Of a stretch of DNA of 64,000 bases, positions 41,296 through 50,540 are shown in pieces (position 1 is the stretch's first letter; each line of letters starts with the position of its first letter). Source of the DNA: Helicobacter sp. MIT 05-5293 (GTDB lineage Bacteria > Campylobacterota > Campylobacteria > Campylobacterales > Helicobacteraceae); NCBI RefSeq assembly GCF_000765665.2, contig NZ_JROZ02000001.1, positions 558,001-622,000 of the forward strand. The letters are read 5' to 3'. The notes under the pieces were generated by a model. The model had not been told where the DNA came from. It worked only from the letters and a program-made list of their open reading frames with translations, and ran no database searches. A program made the translations under genes and the position numbers.

Positions 41296-42466
41296 CTAAT
41301 CTAACACCTCGCAAAAAAGTGCGCACTCCCGACTGATGTATTCATCAATAGGCTTATAAATTTTAAATTGATAGCCGAGATTCCATGATTCGATCATTGG
41401 CTTGATATACAAAAAATGCTCGGGATTATGATAAATGCTAATAAGCATTGCGGGTTTTTGCTCTTTAATCGTCTTTTCCGCACCCTTTAAAAACTCTAGC
41501 TCAAAGCCTTCAATATCGACTTTAATAAAACCTACTTCAAGATTATGCTCTTTTATATAAGAATCTAAAGTGATAATTTCCACTTCTTCTGTTTGCGTTG
41601 CATTTCTTTGAGATATAAGGCTAGATCCGCCTCCATAAAGGTGGATTGTCATTGTTGAATGGGTAGAGCCTAAAGCCTTTTGGACAGGAATAATGGATTT
41701 TGTGTGATTAAGCTCTAAGGTTTTTAAGAGATGTTTAAAGTTTGTCGCTGTTGCCTCAAAAGTATGAATATTTTTGTATGTAAATTCTTGAAAAATAATT
41801 GCACTATCACCGATAAAACCACCCACATCGATAATGTCTTTTGTTTTGATTTTTTCAAGTGTTTTGGGGTCAAATATTTCAAGACTATGCTTGTAGTAGA
41901 ATATTGCTTCAAATTGTTTGATAGGGAGAAAGTAGCCTTTGTATTGATAAATATCATCAGTAAGTTGTGTGATATGGGGAATAAAGTCTATTTGGAGATT
42001 TTTTAGTGTGTCAAGTTCTTCTTGCGTAAGATTAAAGATTGCATTATGTCCATTTTCGTATGATTCTCTTTCGCGAGAAATGATTTGATAAACGCATTCA
42101 GTGCTTTGAGGATCAAGATTTGAGACAAGTTTTTGAATGTCGTGAAATAATTTTTCTTGGTCGGTGTTTGCAAAATATTCTCCAAATTTGAATACGCTAC
42201 CAAATAGGCAGGGAAGAGTTTGTCGAGTTTTGGTCGTTTTCCTTAGAAAGGTTTTATTGAAGATTCTGTATTCTTTTCTTATCCCCCCCCCCCGTATATG
42301 TGCCTTCATAGCTAAAATAATCTGAAGATGCAGGTAGTGATGCAATGATTTTTGAAAAAAGAGGAATGTGTAGAATCTTTAAAGTGTATTTGGTGCTAGA
42401 GGGAGTTTTATCTTCGATGAGAGCTGTTCCTAAGCATTTTTTAAGTGATGTTTTTAGAGATGGCAT
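41296..42466 (-). CDS. FkbM family methyltransferase, out of frame at a poly-G tract
   Basis: The start is the ATG at 42466 (AAGGA upstream, MPSLKTSLKKCLG). The first 58 codons lead into G11; losing one G joins them to the long downstream frame for 389 residues in total. The body has a SAM-binding domain: DIIDVGGFIGDSAIIFQ, FEATATNFKHL, VQKALGS, IITLDSYIKE and VGFIKVDIEGFELEFLKGA, all typical of FkbM O-methyltransferases acting on glycans. As read here the product stops soon after the tract. It is the last gene of the leftward run starting at 46705. Confidence 0.82.
42283..42293 (-). repeat. Poly-G tract (11) in the FkbM gene
   Basis: Eleven G on the coding strand. G10 or G13 gives the full reading frame; the present length puts it off. 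Confidence 0.9.
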
Positions 42467-42531
42467 AAGCTGTCCTTTCGATTTTGATTGAATAACTAGC
42501 ACTTTACCACTCTTAGGTTAATGTCAATATC

Positions 42532-43617
42532 TTAAAAGGCATTTAGAATCTTGATAACCTCTTGCACTTCTTTATCACTCATGACAGGACTCATTGGTAA
42601 AGAGAGGATTTCCTCGTGGATTCTCTCTGTGATAGGCAAAGAAAAATGATGATACATAGGATAGCATTCTTGCTTGTGTGGCGGGATAGGGTAGTGTATG
42701 AGTGTTTGGATTTGATGTTGGCTTAAAAACTCTTGGAGCTTTGTGCGATTTTTGGTAAGAATAGGGAAAATATGCCACACATTGCCTTTTTCATCGTCAA
42801 TATGTGGGAGTGTGATTCGTGGATTTGTGATGTGTTGAGTATAGTATTTTGCGATTTCTTTGCGTCTTTGGTTATCTGCATCAAGGGCTTTTAGCTTGAT
42901 GCGTAAGATTGCAGCTTGAATCTCATCAAGTCGTGAATTTAATCCCGCATAGATATTTTCGTATTTTTTGTGTGAGCCATAGTTTGCCAAAGCACGAATC
43001 TTATGGGCTAAATTTTCATCATTGGTCGTTACACAGCCTGCATCACCTAAAGCTCCAAGATTCTTTCCCGGATAAAATGAGAATCCGCTCGCATCGCCTA
43101 GATTCCCTGCTCTTTTGTCTTGATATATCGCACCATGTGCTTGTGCGCTATCTTCAATAACTTTGAGCTGATATTTTTGCGCAAGCTCCCAAACTTTGTG
43201 CATTTCTACCGCTCTACCATACAAATGTACGACCATAATCGCCTTAGTTTTGGGGGTGATATGAGATTCTATCTTTTCGACATCAATATTATAAGTCTCT
43301 AAATTAGGTTCGACAAGCACCGGCGTGCAACCATTATCAGTAATCGCTAAAATACTTGCGATATAAGTATTTGCTGGCGCGATGATTTCATCACCTGCAC
43401 CAAAACCATAAGCTTTGATAATCAGCCTTAATGCGTCCAAACCATTAGCACAGCCTACAGCGTATTTGGTGCCGCAATAAGCCGCAAATTCGCGCTCAAA
43501 TGCCTTGCCTTGCTCACCCATGACATACCAACCGCTTTCAAATACTGCTTTGATAGCATTTTCAAACTCTTTATCGAATCGTTGATTGATTTTTTTTAAA
43601 TCAAGGAAAGGGATCAT
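42532..43617 (-). CDS. DegT/DnrJ/EryC1-family sugar aminotransferase (FdtB/QdtB-like)
   Basis: 361 residues. PLP enzyme that aminates a keto sugar on a nucleotide carrier. [11 protein letters not shown] start, [22 protein letters not shown], and [14 protein letters not shown] with the PLP lysine. The resemblance is to the 3-amino-sugar enzymes FdtB/QdtB, which would fit an N-formylated or N-acetylated 3-amino-3,6-dideoxyhexose. No 3,4-ketoisomerase gene is visible in the window. The ATG overlaps the stop of the GT11 gene (ATGA), so its translation may depend on the phase state of that gene. Confidence 0.88.
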   Translation of the reverse strand: MIPFLDLKKINQRFDKEFENAIKAVFESGWYVMGEQGKAFEREFAAYCGTKYAVGCANGLDALRLIIKAYGFGAGDEIIAPANTYIASILAITDNGCTPVLVEPNLETYNIDVEKIESHITPKTKAIMVVHLYGRAVEMHKVWELAQKYQLKVIEDSAQAHGAIYQDKRAGNLGDASGFSFYPGKNLGALGDAGCVTTNDENLAHKIRALANYGSHKKYENIYAGLNSRLDEIQAAILRIKLKALDADNQRRKEIAKYYTQHITNPRITLPHIDDEKGNVWHIFPILTKNRTKLQEFLSQHQIQTLIHYPIPPHKQECYPMYHHFSLPITERIHEEILSLPMSPVMSDKEVQEVIKILNAF

Positions 43618-44580
43618 TGGGCAAGTCCTTTTTTGAGTAATTTTTTTCTTAGGTAATTATAGCAAGATAAATAGATTTTATATCGTAAATTTACTTTGTT
43701 TGGTGTTTCTTTTGGAGGAGGAGCAGTGCGGATTTCATTCCCACAGCTAAATAGGATCGCATTATCGAATTTAAACATCAAAGGATTATAGCGAGAGAGA
43801 ATCCACCAAGGATTATAAAAAGACAAGAGTTTTCCCTTCATTCCCATAGAGCCTTGCGATCCAATGATATTTTTTGCATAAGTCATAAGATACAAATCCA
43901 AATACCCCTCACTAGGTTTGTGAAAGTCGCATATTGTAAAATCTTTATCCATCATCTGCGGCACTAAATATTTTCGCACCCAATCCATATCATCACTAAA
44001 GAGATAAAATTTCAGATTATCCCCCCCCCCCGTTAATGGATTCTATAAGTTTGATTGACTGTGTGAAGTATTGTATTTGAGGTGGGATTCCATAAGCAAT
44101 ATGCTCATTACTCAAATCGCCCCTGCGGATATGAATCACGCAACTATTGTTATTTTTGATTTCATCTAAAATCATCTTTGCTTTTTGTCCTAGTCCCGTG
44201 GGGGTGAAGTGCTTTTTTAATACCTCGCGGAATCTATAAGTGTGATGCCTCCCCTTGTATCCACCAATGTATAAAGGCGGAGTTTTATCAATGACATTAT
44301 CATCATCAATAAAGTAATTTTCTCGGTATCTTCGCGATTCTTCTTTAGTGGCAACTTTATAGGGGAGATCGGGAAAAGCTTTGGGAATATCCCAAGTAAT
44401 ATCGTAGGCATCATTATAGCCATTGTCGGCATTGTAGAATCCTGTGCCATGTTTTTCAAACCAGCTTAAGTCATATTTGACTTCATAGCCTTTTTCTTCA
44501 AACGCCAATCCCAGCGTGAAAAAAGCAATTTGACTGCCGATTCCTCCATCGGGATAAATGATCACAGCGTTATCTTTCAT
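43614..44580 (-). CDS. GT11 (alpha-1,2-fucosyltransferase-like) glycosyltransferase, out of frame at a poly-G tract
   Basis: The start is the ATG at 44580 (GGAG upstream). The N-terminal frame has [18 protein letters not shown] and the donor-site motif VIHIRRGD. After G11 at 44021-44031 the frame ends. Losing one G continues into [13 protein letters not shown], the GT11 motif, and [17 protein letters not shown], giving about 321 residues. H. pylori futC of the same family is also switched by a poly-C tract. Fucose as donor sugar is a family inference. The stop overlaps the aminotransferase start. Confidence 0.85.
44021..44031 (-). repeat. Poly-G tract (11) in the GT11 gene
   Basis: Preceded on the coding strand by ATTAAC and followed by ATAATCTG. 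G10 restores the frame; G11 ends it at once (Gly4, stop). Confidence 0.9.
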
Positions 44581-44600
44581 TGTAGATTCTCCATATATTT

Positions 44601-45695
44601 CTATAAAGCATAAATAGCAAGACTGATTGTGGAGATTAATGATACGACACAAATACCAAGAGTAATATTAAATAGCTTTTTGTATTTCTTGTATTTAGCG
44701 CGTGTTTTATCATTATGAACGCACAATAAAGCTAATTGTAAATAGTCCTTAAAGACAAAATTATAAGTATCGTGGAGCTTTTGCGCTTTTTGTGGTGTGT
44801 TGTAAGAGTGCATAATCTGCCTGTATCCCCACGATTGTCTATCCCAATCTTGTGAATAAAGAGCCATTCTTCCTAAGAAAAAGGGAATCAATCCCTCCTT
44901 AGGCTCTACACCACTTTTTTGTATTTCTTCAGCAAAGATTTTTTTGAGTAGCTCTGTATCTGTGATATTCAAAAAAGTATCTAATAATGCACTAACTTCT
45001 AGCTGAACTCTTGTAAAAAAGACAGGAGTAGGGAAGCTGATATTTGTCGCATTTTCATCAAAGCGATACCAAATCAACGCTTCTTGAAGGACAAAAATAT
45101 CTCCAGCTGCTAGAATCTTCGTGTGCATCTGTGTGTCTTGATGGACGCACATTGCATTATCAAGAGGATAGAGAATCTTAGCAAATTTTTCTCTACTCAT
45201 TGACATTCCGGGCGAGGTAAGGCAATTGCCCGACATAAAGATTTGATGGAGCATTTCTTCTTGACTTCTGTTTTGATTTAACCAAACAAAAACCTGCTCT
45301 TTTTCATTGTTGGCATTATCTACCATAGTAAGTAAAGGATAAATTGCGATGGCTTGAGGATTTTTTTGATGCACATCATAAAGTCTCTCTAAGGCATTAG
45401 GCTTTAGCATATCATCACCCGCGATAAAGACGATGTATTCACCCTTTGCATTTTCAAAAGCCGTATTGATAGTGGCGTTTATACCCTTGTTGAATTCATG
45501 TTTGATGAGCTTGATTCGAGAATCTTGAAATTTTTTAATCTCTTCTATATTTCTATCACTTGAGCAGTCATCGACAAGGATAAGCTCAAAATCCCTAAAA
45601 GTCTGATTTAGGCAAGATTCTATAAGAAATTTTACATATTTTTCGTGATTAAAGGTCGGGGAGAGGATGGAAAATTTAGGCTTTTCTTCTGTCAT
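44601..45695 (-). CDS. GT2 glycosyltransferase with a C-terminal membrane helix
   Basis: 364 residues from the ATG at 45695, which overlaps the previous stop (ATGA); the frame upstream to 45800 lies inside that gene. GT-A fold: FSILSPTFNHEKYVKFLIES, LVDDCSSD, and FIAGDDM for metal and nucleotide. The C-terminus is a membrane helix (LGICVVSLISTISLAIYAL). It adds a sugar to a lipid-linked or surface glycan; donor unknown. Confidence 0.88.
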   Translation of the reverse strand: MTEEKPKFSILSPTFNHEKYVKFLIESCLNQTFRDFELILVDDCSSDRNIEEIKKFQDSRIKLIKHEFNKGINATINTAFENAKGEYIVFIAGDDMLKPNALERLYDVHQKNPQAIAIYPLLTMVDNANNEKEQVFVWLNQNRSQEEMLHQIFMSGNCLTSPGMSMSREKFAKILYPLDNAMCVHQDTQMHTKILAAGDIFVLQEALIWYRFDENATNISFPTPVFFTRVQLEVSALLDTFLNITDTELLKKIFAEEIQKSGVEPKEGLIPFFLGRMALYSQDWDRQSWGYRQIMHSYNTPQKAQKLHDTYNFVFKDYLQLALLCVHNDKTRAKYKKYKKLFNITLGICVVSLISTISLAIYAL

Positions 45696-46705
45696 AATAA
45701 TCCTTTTTTTGCTAGTTTTTTGCCTATTTTGTGATAGAGTTTGAAATAGATTCTGTATTTGAGTTTGGCTTTTTTCAGTAATCTCGTTTGTATGTCGCAT
45801 TTGCTTGATTCTAATATCTGGCTTGTCTCTTGGAGTTGATATATCGGCTCTAGGTTTAGCTCATTAAGCAGCATTTGGGTTTGTGAAATAATAGAGCGAT
45901 GATAAAGGATATATGCCCTTTGCAGGAGTTCAGAATATGCCTTGTCAAAAAATAACCACATATCCTTATGAAAATTACAATTCATAATGTTTTGTTTGAG
46001 AGGGCTATTTGAAGTCCAAATCCCTGTGGTAGTCAGACGATACACGCTATCGACTTCATTTTGAAAATACCCTTTGCCTTTTTGCAAAGCACAAATATTC
46101 CTAAAAGAATCTCCACGGAAAGAAGCTTCTTTGGTTGGGGGCTCGAAGTTTGCCATTTTTTCTAAAAAGGTTGGCGTAAAGATATTACGAAATATACTGC
46201 TCGAAGTATGTCCAAGAATAAAACCTTTACCTTTTAGAAAATGCGAAAAATCATAGCTCATATTCTTTTTATCAGTTGCAATATACAATTGCCCCCCCCC
46301 CATTGTATTATTTTCATCTTTTAAAAGCGTATTGGCACAATACATCGTATAATCCCGATGAGATTCTAAAAAATCCAAAGCCTTTTGAATCTTGTGTTTG
46401 TCTGTCCAAAAATCATCAGGATCTAAGACACAAAAATAATCCGTCTTCAAATCTGCATAAGCCCTTAGGATATTTTTATAGAGTTTTTGGTTGGTTTGCG
46501 AGGGGAGAATCCTAATGATTTGGGGGTGTTTTGTTTGATACTCTTGTGCGATGATAAGGGAATTATCTGTAGAGCAATCATCGGCAATGACAATCTCATA
46601 GGGATAATTTGTCTCTTGCATCAAAACAGAATCTAAAGCTTCTCTGATATAAGATTCTCTATTATAGGTAGGCATAATAATCGTGAGTTTTCTTTGATTT
46701 TCCAT
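45692..46705 (-). CDS. GT2 glycosyltransferase, in frame through a G10 tract
   Basis: 337 residues. IIMPTYNRESYIREALDS, IADDCSTD and VLDPDDFW are GT-A signatures. The tract encodes Gly-Gly-Gly after Met 135 (TMGGGQLY), and at ten G the frame is open, so this gene is on. One G more or less truncates it near residue 140. First gene of the leftward run. The -10 box is so close that the mRNA may be leaderless. Confidence 0.9.
   Translation of the reverse strand: MENQRKLTIIMPTYNRESYIREALDSVLMQETNYPYEIVIADDCSTDNSLIIAQEYQTKHPQIIRILPSQTNQKLYKNILRAYADLKTDYFCVLDPDDFWTDKHKIQKALDFLESHRDYTMYCANTLLKDENNTMGGGQLYIATDKKNMSYDFSHFLKGKGFILGHTSSSIFRNIFTPTFLEKMANFEPPTKEASFRGDSFRNICALQKGKGYFQNEVDSVYRLTTTGIWTSNSPLKQNIMNCNFHKDMWLFFDKAYSELLQRAYILYHRSIISQTQMLLNELNLEPIYQLQETSQILESSKCDIQTRLLKKAKLKYRIYFKLYHKIGKKLAKKGLL
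46292..46301 (-). repeat. Poly-G tract (10) in a GT2 gene
   Basis: Read as ATG-GGG-GGG-GGG-CAA. Present length is the on state. Confidence 0.9.
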
Positions 46706-46712
46706 AGTCGGG

Positions 46713-46718
46713 ATTATA
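46713..46718 (-). promoter_or_regulatory. -10 box of the leftward glycan operon
   Basis: TATAAT on the minus strand, seven bases before the ATG at 46705. Transcription would start at or next to the A of the ATG, implying a leaderless message. No ribosome binding site fits between. Confidence 0.6.
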
Positions 46719-46810
46719 ACACAAAAAATTGTAGATTTTATTAAGATTCAAATGAGTGTAATTGATATTAAGTGATTTTAATTTTGCAGAATCTTTAATA
46801 ATTTTTTAGA

Positions 46811-46816
46811 TATAAT
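46811..46816 (+). promoter_or_regulatory. -10 box of the rightward glycan operon
   Basis: TATAAT after a T-rich stretch, about 40 bases before the ATG at 46857. It is divergent from the leftward promoter with about 90 bases between the boxes. Confidence 0.6.
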
Positions 46817-46856
46817 CAATGCTATTTTTTGATAACAAAATTTAAGAGAAGAACAT

Positions 46857-48213
46857 ATGAAGAATTATGCAATTATTTTAGCTAGTGGAGTGGGTAGTAG
46901 GTATGGGGGTTCTGTTCCGAAGCAATTTAGCAAGATTGCAGGGAAAAGTATCCTAGAGCATACGATTGAAGTCTTTGAAAAAGCCACGCAAATCAATGAA
47001 ATTATTCTTGTGATTTTACCAGAATCTCGATTGTTGGTTGAAGAAATCTTACTCAAAAATCATTACAAAAAAATCACTAAAATCCTTAACGGTGGGGAGA
47101 CAAGAAAGGAAAGTTCATATATAGGCGTGATGTCTATTGATGATGAAGAAGCAAATGTGTTGATTCATGATTGTGCTAGACCTTTTCTTTCTCAAGATGT
47201 CATATCAAGATGTATTCAAAGTTTGGACGCACACAACGCAATAGATGTTGCTATTCCTACTGCAGATACGATTATAGAGATTTCTTCTTTGGGATTTATC
47301 CATAATATTCCCAAAAGAGATACATTAATGCGTGGGCAAACTCCCCAGTGTTTTAAGCTTTCTTTGATTAAAAAAGCACATCAAATGGCGATTAATGATG
47401 ATGATTTTACTGATGATTGTGGGCTTATTCTAAAATACAATTTGGGGGAAGTTTTTGTAGTAGAGGGTGAAAGTGAGAATATCAAAATCACTTACGCTCA
47501 AGATATTGTTTTAGCCGATAAACTTTTCCAAACTAAAACTATTTTCGCGCCTGAGACAGACCTTTCCAAACTTTCGTTGGGGGGGGGGGGTATTAGTCGT
47601 TTTTGGTGGCACGAGTGGAATAGGCAAATCCATTGTCGAAATCGCTCAAAGCTACCAAACTCGTGTCTTTGCTCTTTCTAGACGTAATGGCTGCGATGTT
47701 ACTTCATTAGAATCTATACAAACTTCCTTAGCAAATATTTTTCAACAATATGGCAGAATTGATTATATTGTAAATTGTGCAGGGATACTTCATTTTGGTG
47801 CGTTAGCTAATCGTGATTATTGTGATATAAGGCATGAGATTGAAGTTAATTACTTCGGTTCTATTAATATCATCAAAGCAAGCCTCCCTTATTTGCTTCG
47901 CAATCCCAAGGGAGCAAGTATAGCACTTTTCACTTCAAGCTCTTACACGAGAGGGAGAGCTTTGTATTCGATATACTCTTCTACAAAAGCCGCTATTACA
48001 AATCTTGGACAAGCTTTAGCGGAAGAATTAAGCAACGAAAATATACGTGTTAATATTATAAACCCCGCTCGCACAGCTACTCCAATGAGAACTTCTAACT
48101 TCGGCAAAGAACCTGTGGAAAGTTTATTAGACCCTGACATAGTCGCTCAAACCACGCTTTATGCTTTATTGTCTGACTTAAGCGGGCAAGTGATTGATGT
48201 GAGGAAAAATTAA
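46857..48213 (+). CDS. Bifunctional polyol-phosphate cytidylyltransferase/SDR reductase (Bcs1-like), out of frame at a G12 tract
   Basis: The N-terminal IspD/TarI-type domain (residues 1-230: ILASGVGSRYGGSVPKQF, HDCARPF, RGQTPQ) is followed by G12, which now leads to a stop at 47681. With one G fewer the frame goes on to VLVVFGGTSGIGKSIV, NCAGILHFG and YSIYSSTKAA (SDR, YxxxK), ending at 48213, about 451 residues. This two-domain order is that of Haemophilus Bcs1/Acs1, which reduces ribulose 5-phosphate and makes CDP-ribitol for capsule. In the present state only the cytidylyltransferase would be complete. Ribitol itself is inferred; another polyol is possible. Confidence 0.85.
47579..47590 (+). 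repeat. Poly-G tract (12) between cytidylyltransferase and reductase domains
   Basis: The tract sits in the linker, so switching separates or joins two enzymes. G11 (or G14) is the joined state. Confidence 0.9.
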
Positions 48214-48214
48214 T

Positions 48215-49528
48215 ATGTCAAGTTTAAGAGGTTTGGGGTTTAGTAAAGATTCTTTCCTTCGGGTGAAATGGCGAAGACTTAGGCAAAAGAAAAAAGAGAT
48301 TTTGTTAATAACCAAAATAAGACTAAGATACTATTGGATTACAAGAAAAACTACAATAAAAATCAAGCAGCTTCAATCAAAAGATACAATCAAAGTCGCC
48401 TTTTTGCAAATGTATGCGGGGGAGTGCCAGAATCATATACTTTTTGAAAAACTATTAGGCGATCAATGTTTTGAACCTTATTTTATTATAAATCCAGATA
48501 TTTCAAGGAGTGATGAAAATTTTAGAGTGCAATATGAACGCGCCTATAATGAGATTGCTCTTAAATACGGAAAAGAGAGAGTCTTGCATGGGTATGATTT
48601 TGTCAGTCAAACTTTTTATGATTATGTTGATAGGTTTGATTTGATGACAACAGCTAATCCCTATGATAGTATGGCTCATCAATTTTTTAAGATAAAGTAT
48701 TGGGTGAAAAAATCTATCCCTGTATTTTATATTAGCTACTTCTATATGGGACGATGTATAGTAACTATAGACAATTTAAAGCTAGAAACATCAAATTATT
48801 TTTGGAAATTTTTTGTAGAGAATCAGGGCGTGATTGCATTAGCTAAAAAATGTCAAGTAATCAAGGGTAAAAATATGATATTAAGCGGGTATCCAAAGAT
48901 GGATTCTTTAGCAAGCATTCCTTCTTGTCCTCAAAAAAAGCGTAAGCTTATTATTATCGCTCCACACCATTCCATTTATGAGGCTCAATCAGCTATCGGT
49001 TCATTTCTCCAATACTATGATATTTTATGGCAATGTATGCAAACACATCACGATATAGATTTTGTGTTTAGACCTCACCCATTGCTTTATCAACAGCTTG
49101 CTAGAGATGATTTTTGGGGCGAGCAAAAGACGAAAGAATACTATGATAAAGTCTGTGCTTTGAATAATGTTACTTACTCTACGCAAGGTGATTATACTGA
49201 GCTTTTTGCTCAATCTGATGGGTTAATCCATGATTGTGGCTCTTTTATGGCTGAATACCTCTATACTGGAAAACCTTGTGCGTTTCTTTATAGGGATACA
49301 TTGAATCCGCAAGAAGCTTGGACAGAATTTGGGCGAAAGTGTGTAGGGGTTCATTATCCTATACACAAGAGTGATGATATTGATTGGTTTATCCAAAATG
49401 TCATTATATCAGGTAATGATTCTAAAAAAGCCCAAAGAGAATCTTTTGCTCAAAATGAAGTGATGATTAATTATCCTCACGCGACACAGACGATTTATGA
49501 GCTTTTAAAACAAACATTCTCTAAGTAG
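48215..49528 (+). CDS. CDP-polyol phosphotransferase (TagB/TagF/TarL-like)
   Basis: 437 residues. Motifs of CDP-glycerol glycerophosphotransferases: IAPHHSIYEAQS, FVFRPHPLLY, and DGLIHDCGSFMAEYLYTGKP. It would polymerise or prime glycerol- or ribitol-phosphate on a glycan. The first 50 residues are basic and may contact the membrane. It starts two bases after the Bcs1-like gene, so it probably uses that gene's CDP-ribitol; Haemophilus capsule loci pair the same two functions. Confidence 0.85.
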   Translation: MSSLRGLGFSKDSFLRVKWRRLRQKKKEILLITKIRLRYYWITRKTTIKIKQLQSKDTIKVAFLQMYAGECQNHILFEKLLGDQCFEPYFIINPDISRSDENFRVQYERAYNEIALKYGKERVLHGYDFVSQTFYDYVDRFDLMTTANPYDSMAHQFFKIKYWVKKSIPVFYISYFYMGRCIVTIDNLKLETSNYFWKFFVENQGVIALAKKCQVIKGKNMILSGYPKMDSLASIPSCPQKKRKLIIIAPHHSIYEAQSAIGSFLQYYDILWQCMQTHHDIDFVFRPHPLLYQQLARDDFWGEQKTKEYYDKVCALNNVTYSTQGDYTELFAQSDGLIHDCGSFMAEYLYTGKPCAFLYRDTLNPQEAWTEFGRKCVGVHYPIHKSDDIDWFIQNVIISGNDSKKAQRESFAQNEVMINYPHATQTIYELLKQTFSK

Positions 49529-49553
49529 AATCTATCAAAGTAAGGAGGGGGCT

Positions 49554-50498
49554 ATGAATCTCATGCAAGCAGAACTTTTGCAAATCTCAAAAGCGTTTAA
49601 AAAGGCATGTGAAGAGCATCAATTGCGATATTTTATGATAGGGGGGACATTACTTGGAGCAGTGCGGCATCAAGGATTTATCCCATGGGACGATGATATG
49701 GATTTTGTAATGCCAAGGGCTGATTATGAGAAACTCATAGGGCTTTTTGAACAAGGGGATTTGGGATTAGAATCCCAATATAATCTGTGTTATATCAAAC
49801 CCAATGATACTTATTATTTTCCGTTTATAAAACTTGAAGATATGAATACGACTTTAATTGACAAATACGAATCTCCCACAGCAAAAGTTATCAAATTCCC
49901 CTTTTGTAAGTGTGATGATAAAGAGCCTCGTGGAAATATTGTCTATCAAACAATGGGTGTAAATATTGATATATTTCCTCTTGATTATATGAAAGGCAAT
50001 TATAAAGATCATCTTACACATTATGGCATTTTTCGTTTGATGATGCAGTTTCCACATTGTGATATTGCGCGTTTAAGTAGAGGTCTGCTAAAGAAGATTT
50101 TACTTAAAGGTATTAAGGCATTACCTAGAGAGTATGTGCTAAAGAAAGTGGGTCATACCATGAGATTTGGTCCTCAAAAAGATAGTGGCAAGTATCTCTC
50201 ATATTGGTATGCAATTTGGGGTTATCGTGTGCATTTTGATAAAAAAGATTTTGAAGAAAGCGTGAGTTTAGCATTTGAAGATACTTCATTTCTAGCCCCT
50301 AAAAATTTTGACAGAATCTTAAAGCTAACATTTGGGGATTATATGTCTCTTCCTCCCGAAGAGGAGAGATTTACCCATGCTAATGATGATACGATTATAG
50401 ACTTGAATTCACCTTATAAAGATGCAAAATACAAAGGTTTTCTTCATCCTCGCAATGACAAAAGGAACACCCAAACAGATTCTTTGTATCATTATTAG
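49554..50498 (+). CDS. licD: LicD-family phosphotransferase
   Basis: 314 residues. RYFMIGGTLLGAVRHQGFIPWDDDMDF is the LicD nucleotidyltransferase-like motif with the catalytic aspartates; NIDIFPLD follows. LicD proteins transfer phosphocholine, or related phospho-groups, from CDP carriers to surface sugars. Strong AAGGAGG before the ATG. No LicA/LicC choline kinase pair is visible nearby, so the group carried may be another CDP-linked alcohol. Confidence 0.88.
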   Translation: MNLMQAELLQISKAFKKACEEHQLRYFMIGGTLLGAVRHQGFIPWDDDMDFVMPRADYEKLIGLFEQGDLGLESQYNLCYIKPNDTYYFPFIKLEDMNTTLIDKYESPTAKVIKFPFCKCDDKEPRGNIVYQTMGVNIDIFPLDYMKGNYKDHLTHYGIFRLMMQFPHCDIARLSRGLLKKILLKGIKALPREYVLKKVGHTMRFGPQKDSGKYLSYWYAIWGYRVHFDKKDFEESVSLAFEDTSFLAPKNFDRILKLTFGDYMSLPPEEERFTHANDDTIIDLNSPYKDAKYKGFLHPRNDKRNTQTDSLYHY

Positions 50499-50540
50499 AG
50501 CCTTTAGCCTCGTGGCACACTAATATATAAAACTACAAAT

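Noticed and set aside
47682-47892. Apparent gap between a cytidylyltransferase ORF and a short SDR ORF
   Set aside because: Not intergenic: it is the frameshifted N-terminal half of the SDR domain (GGTSGIGKS) of the Bcs1-like gene.
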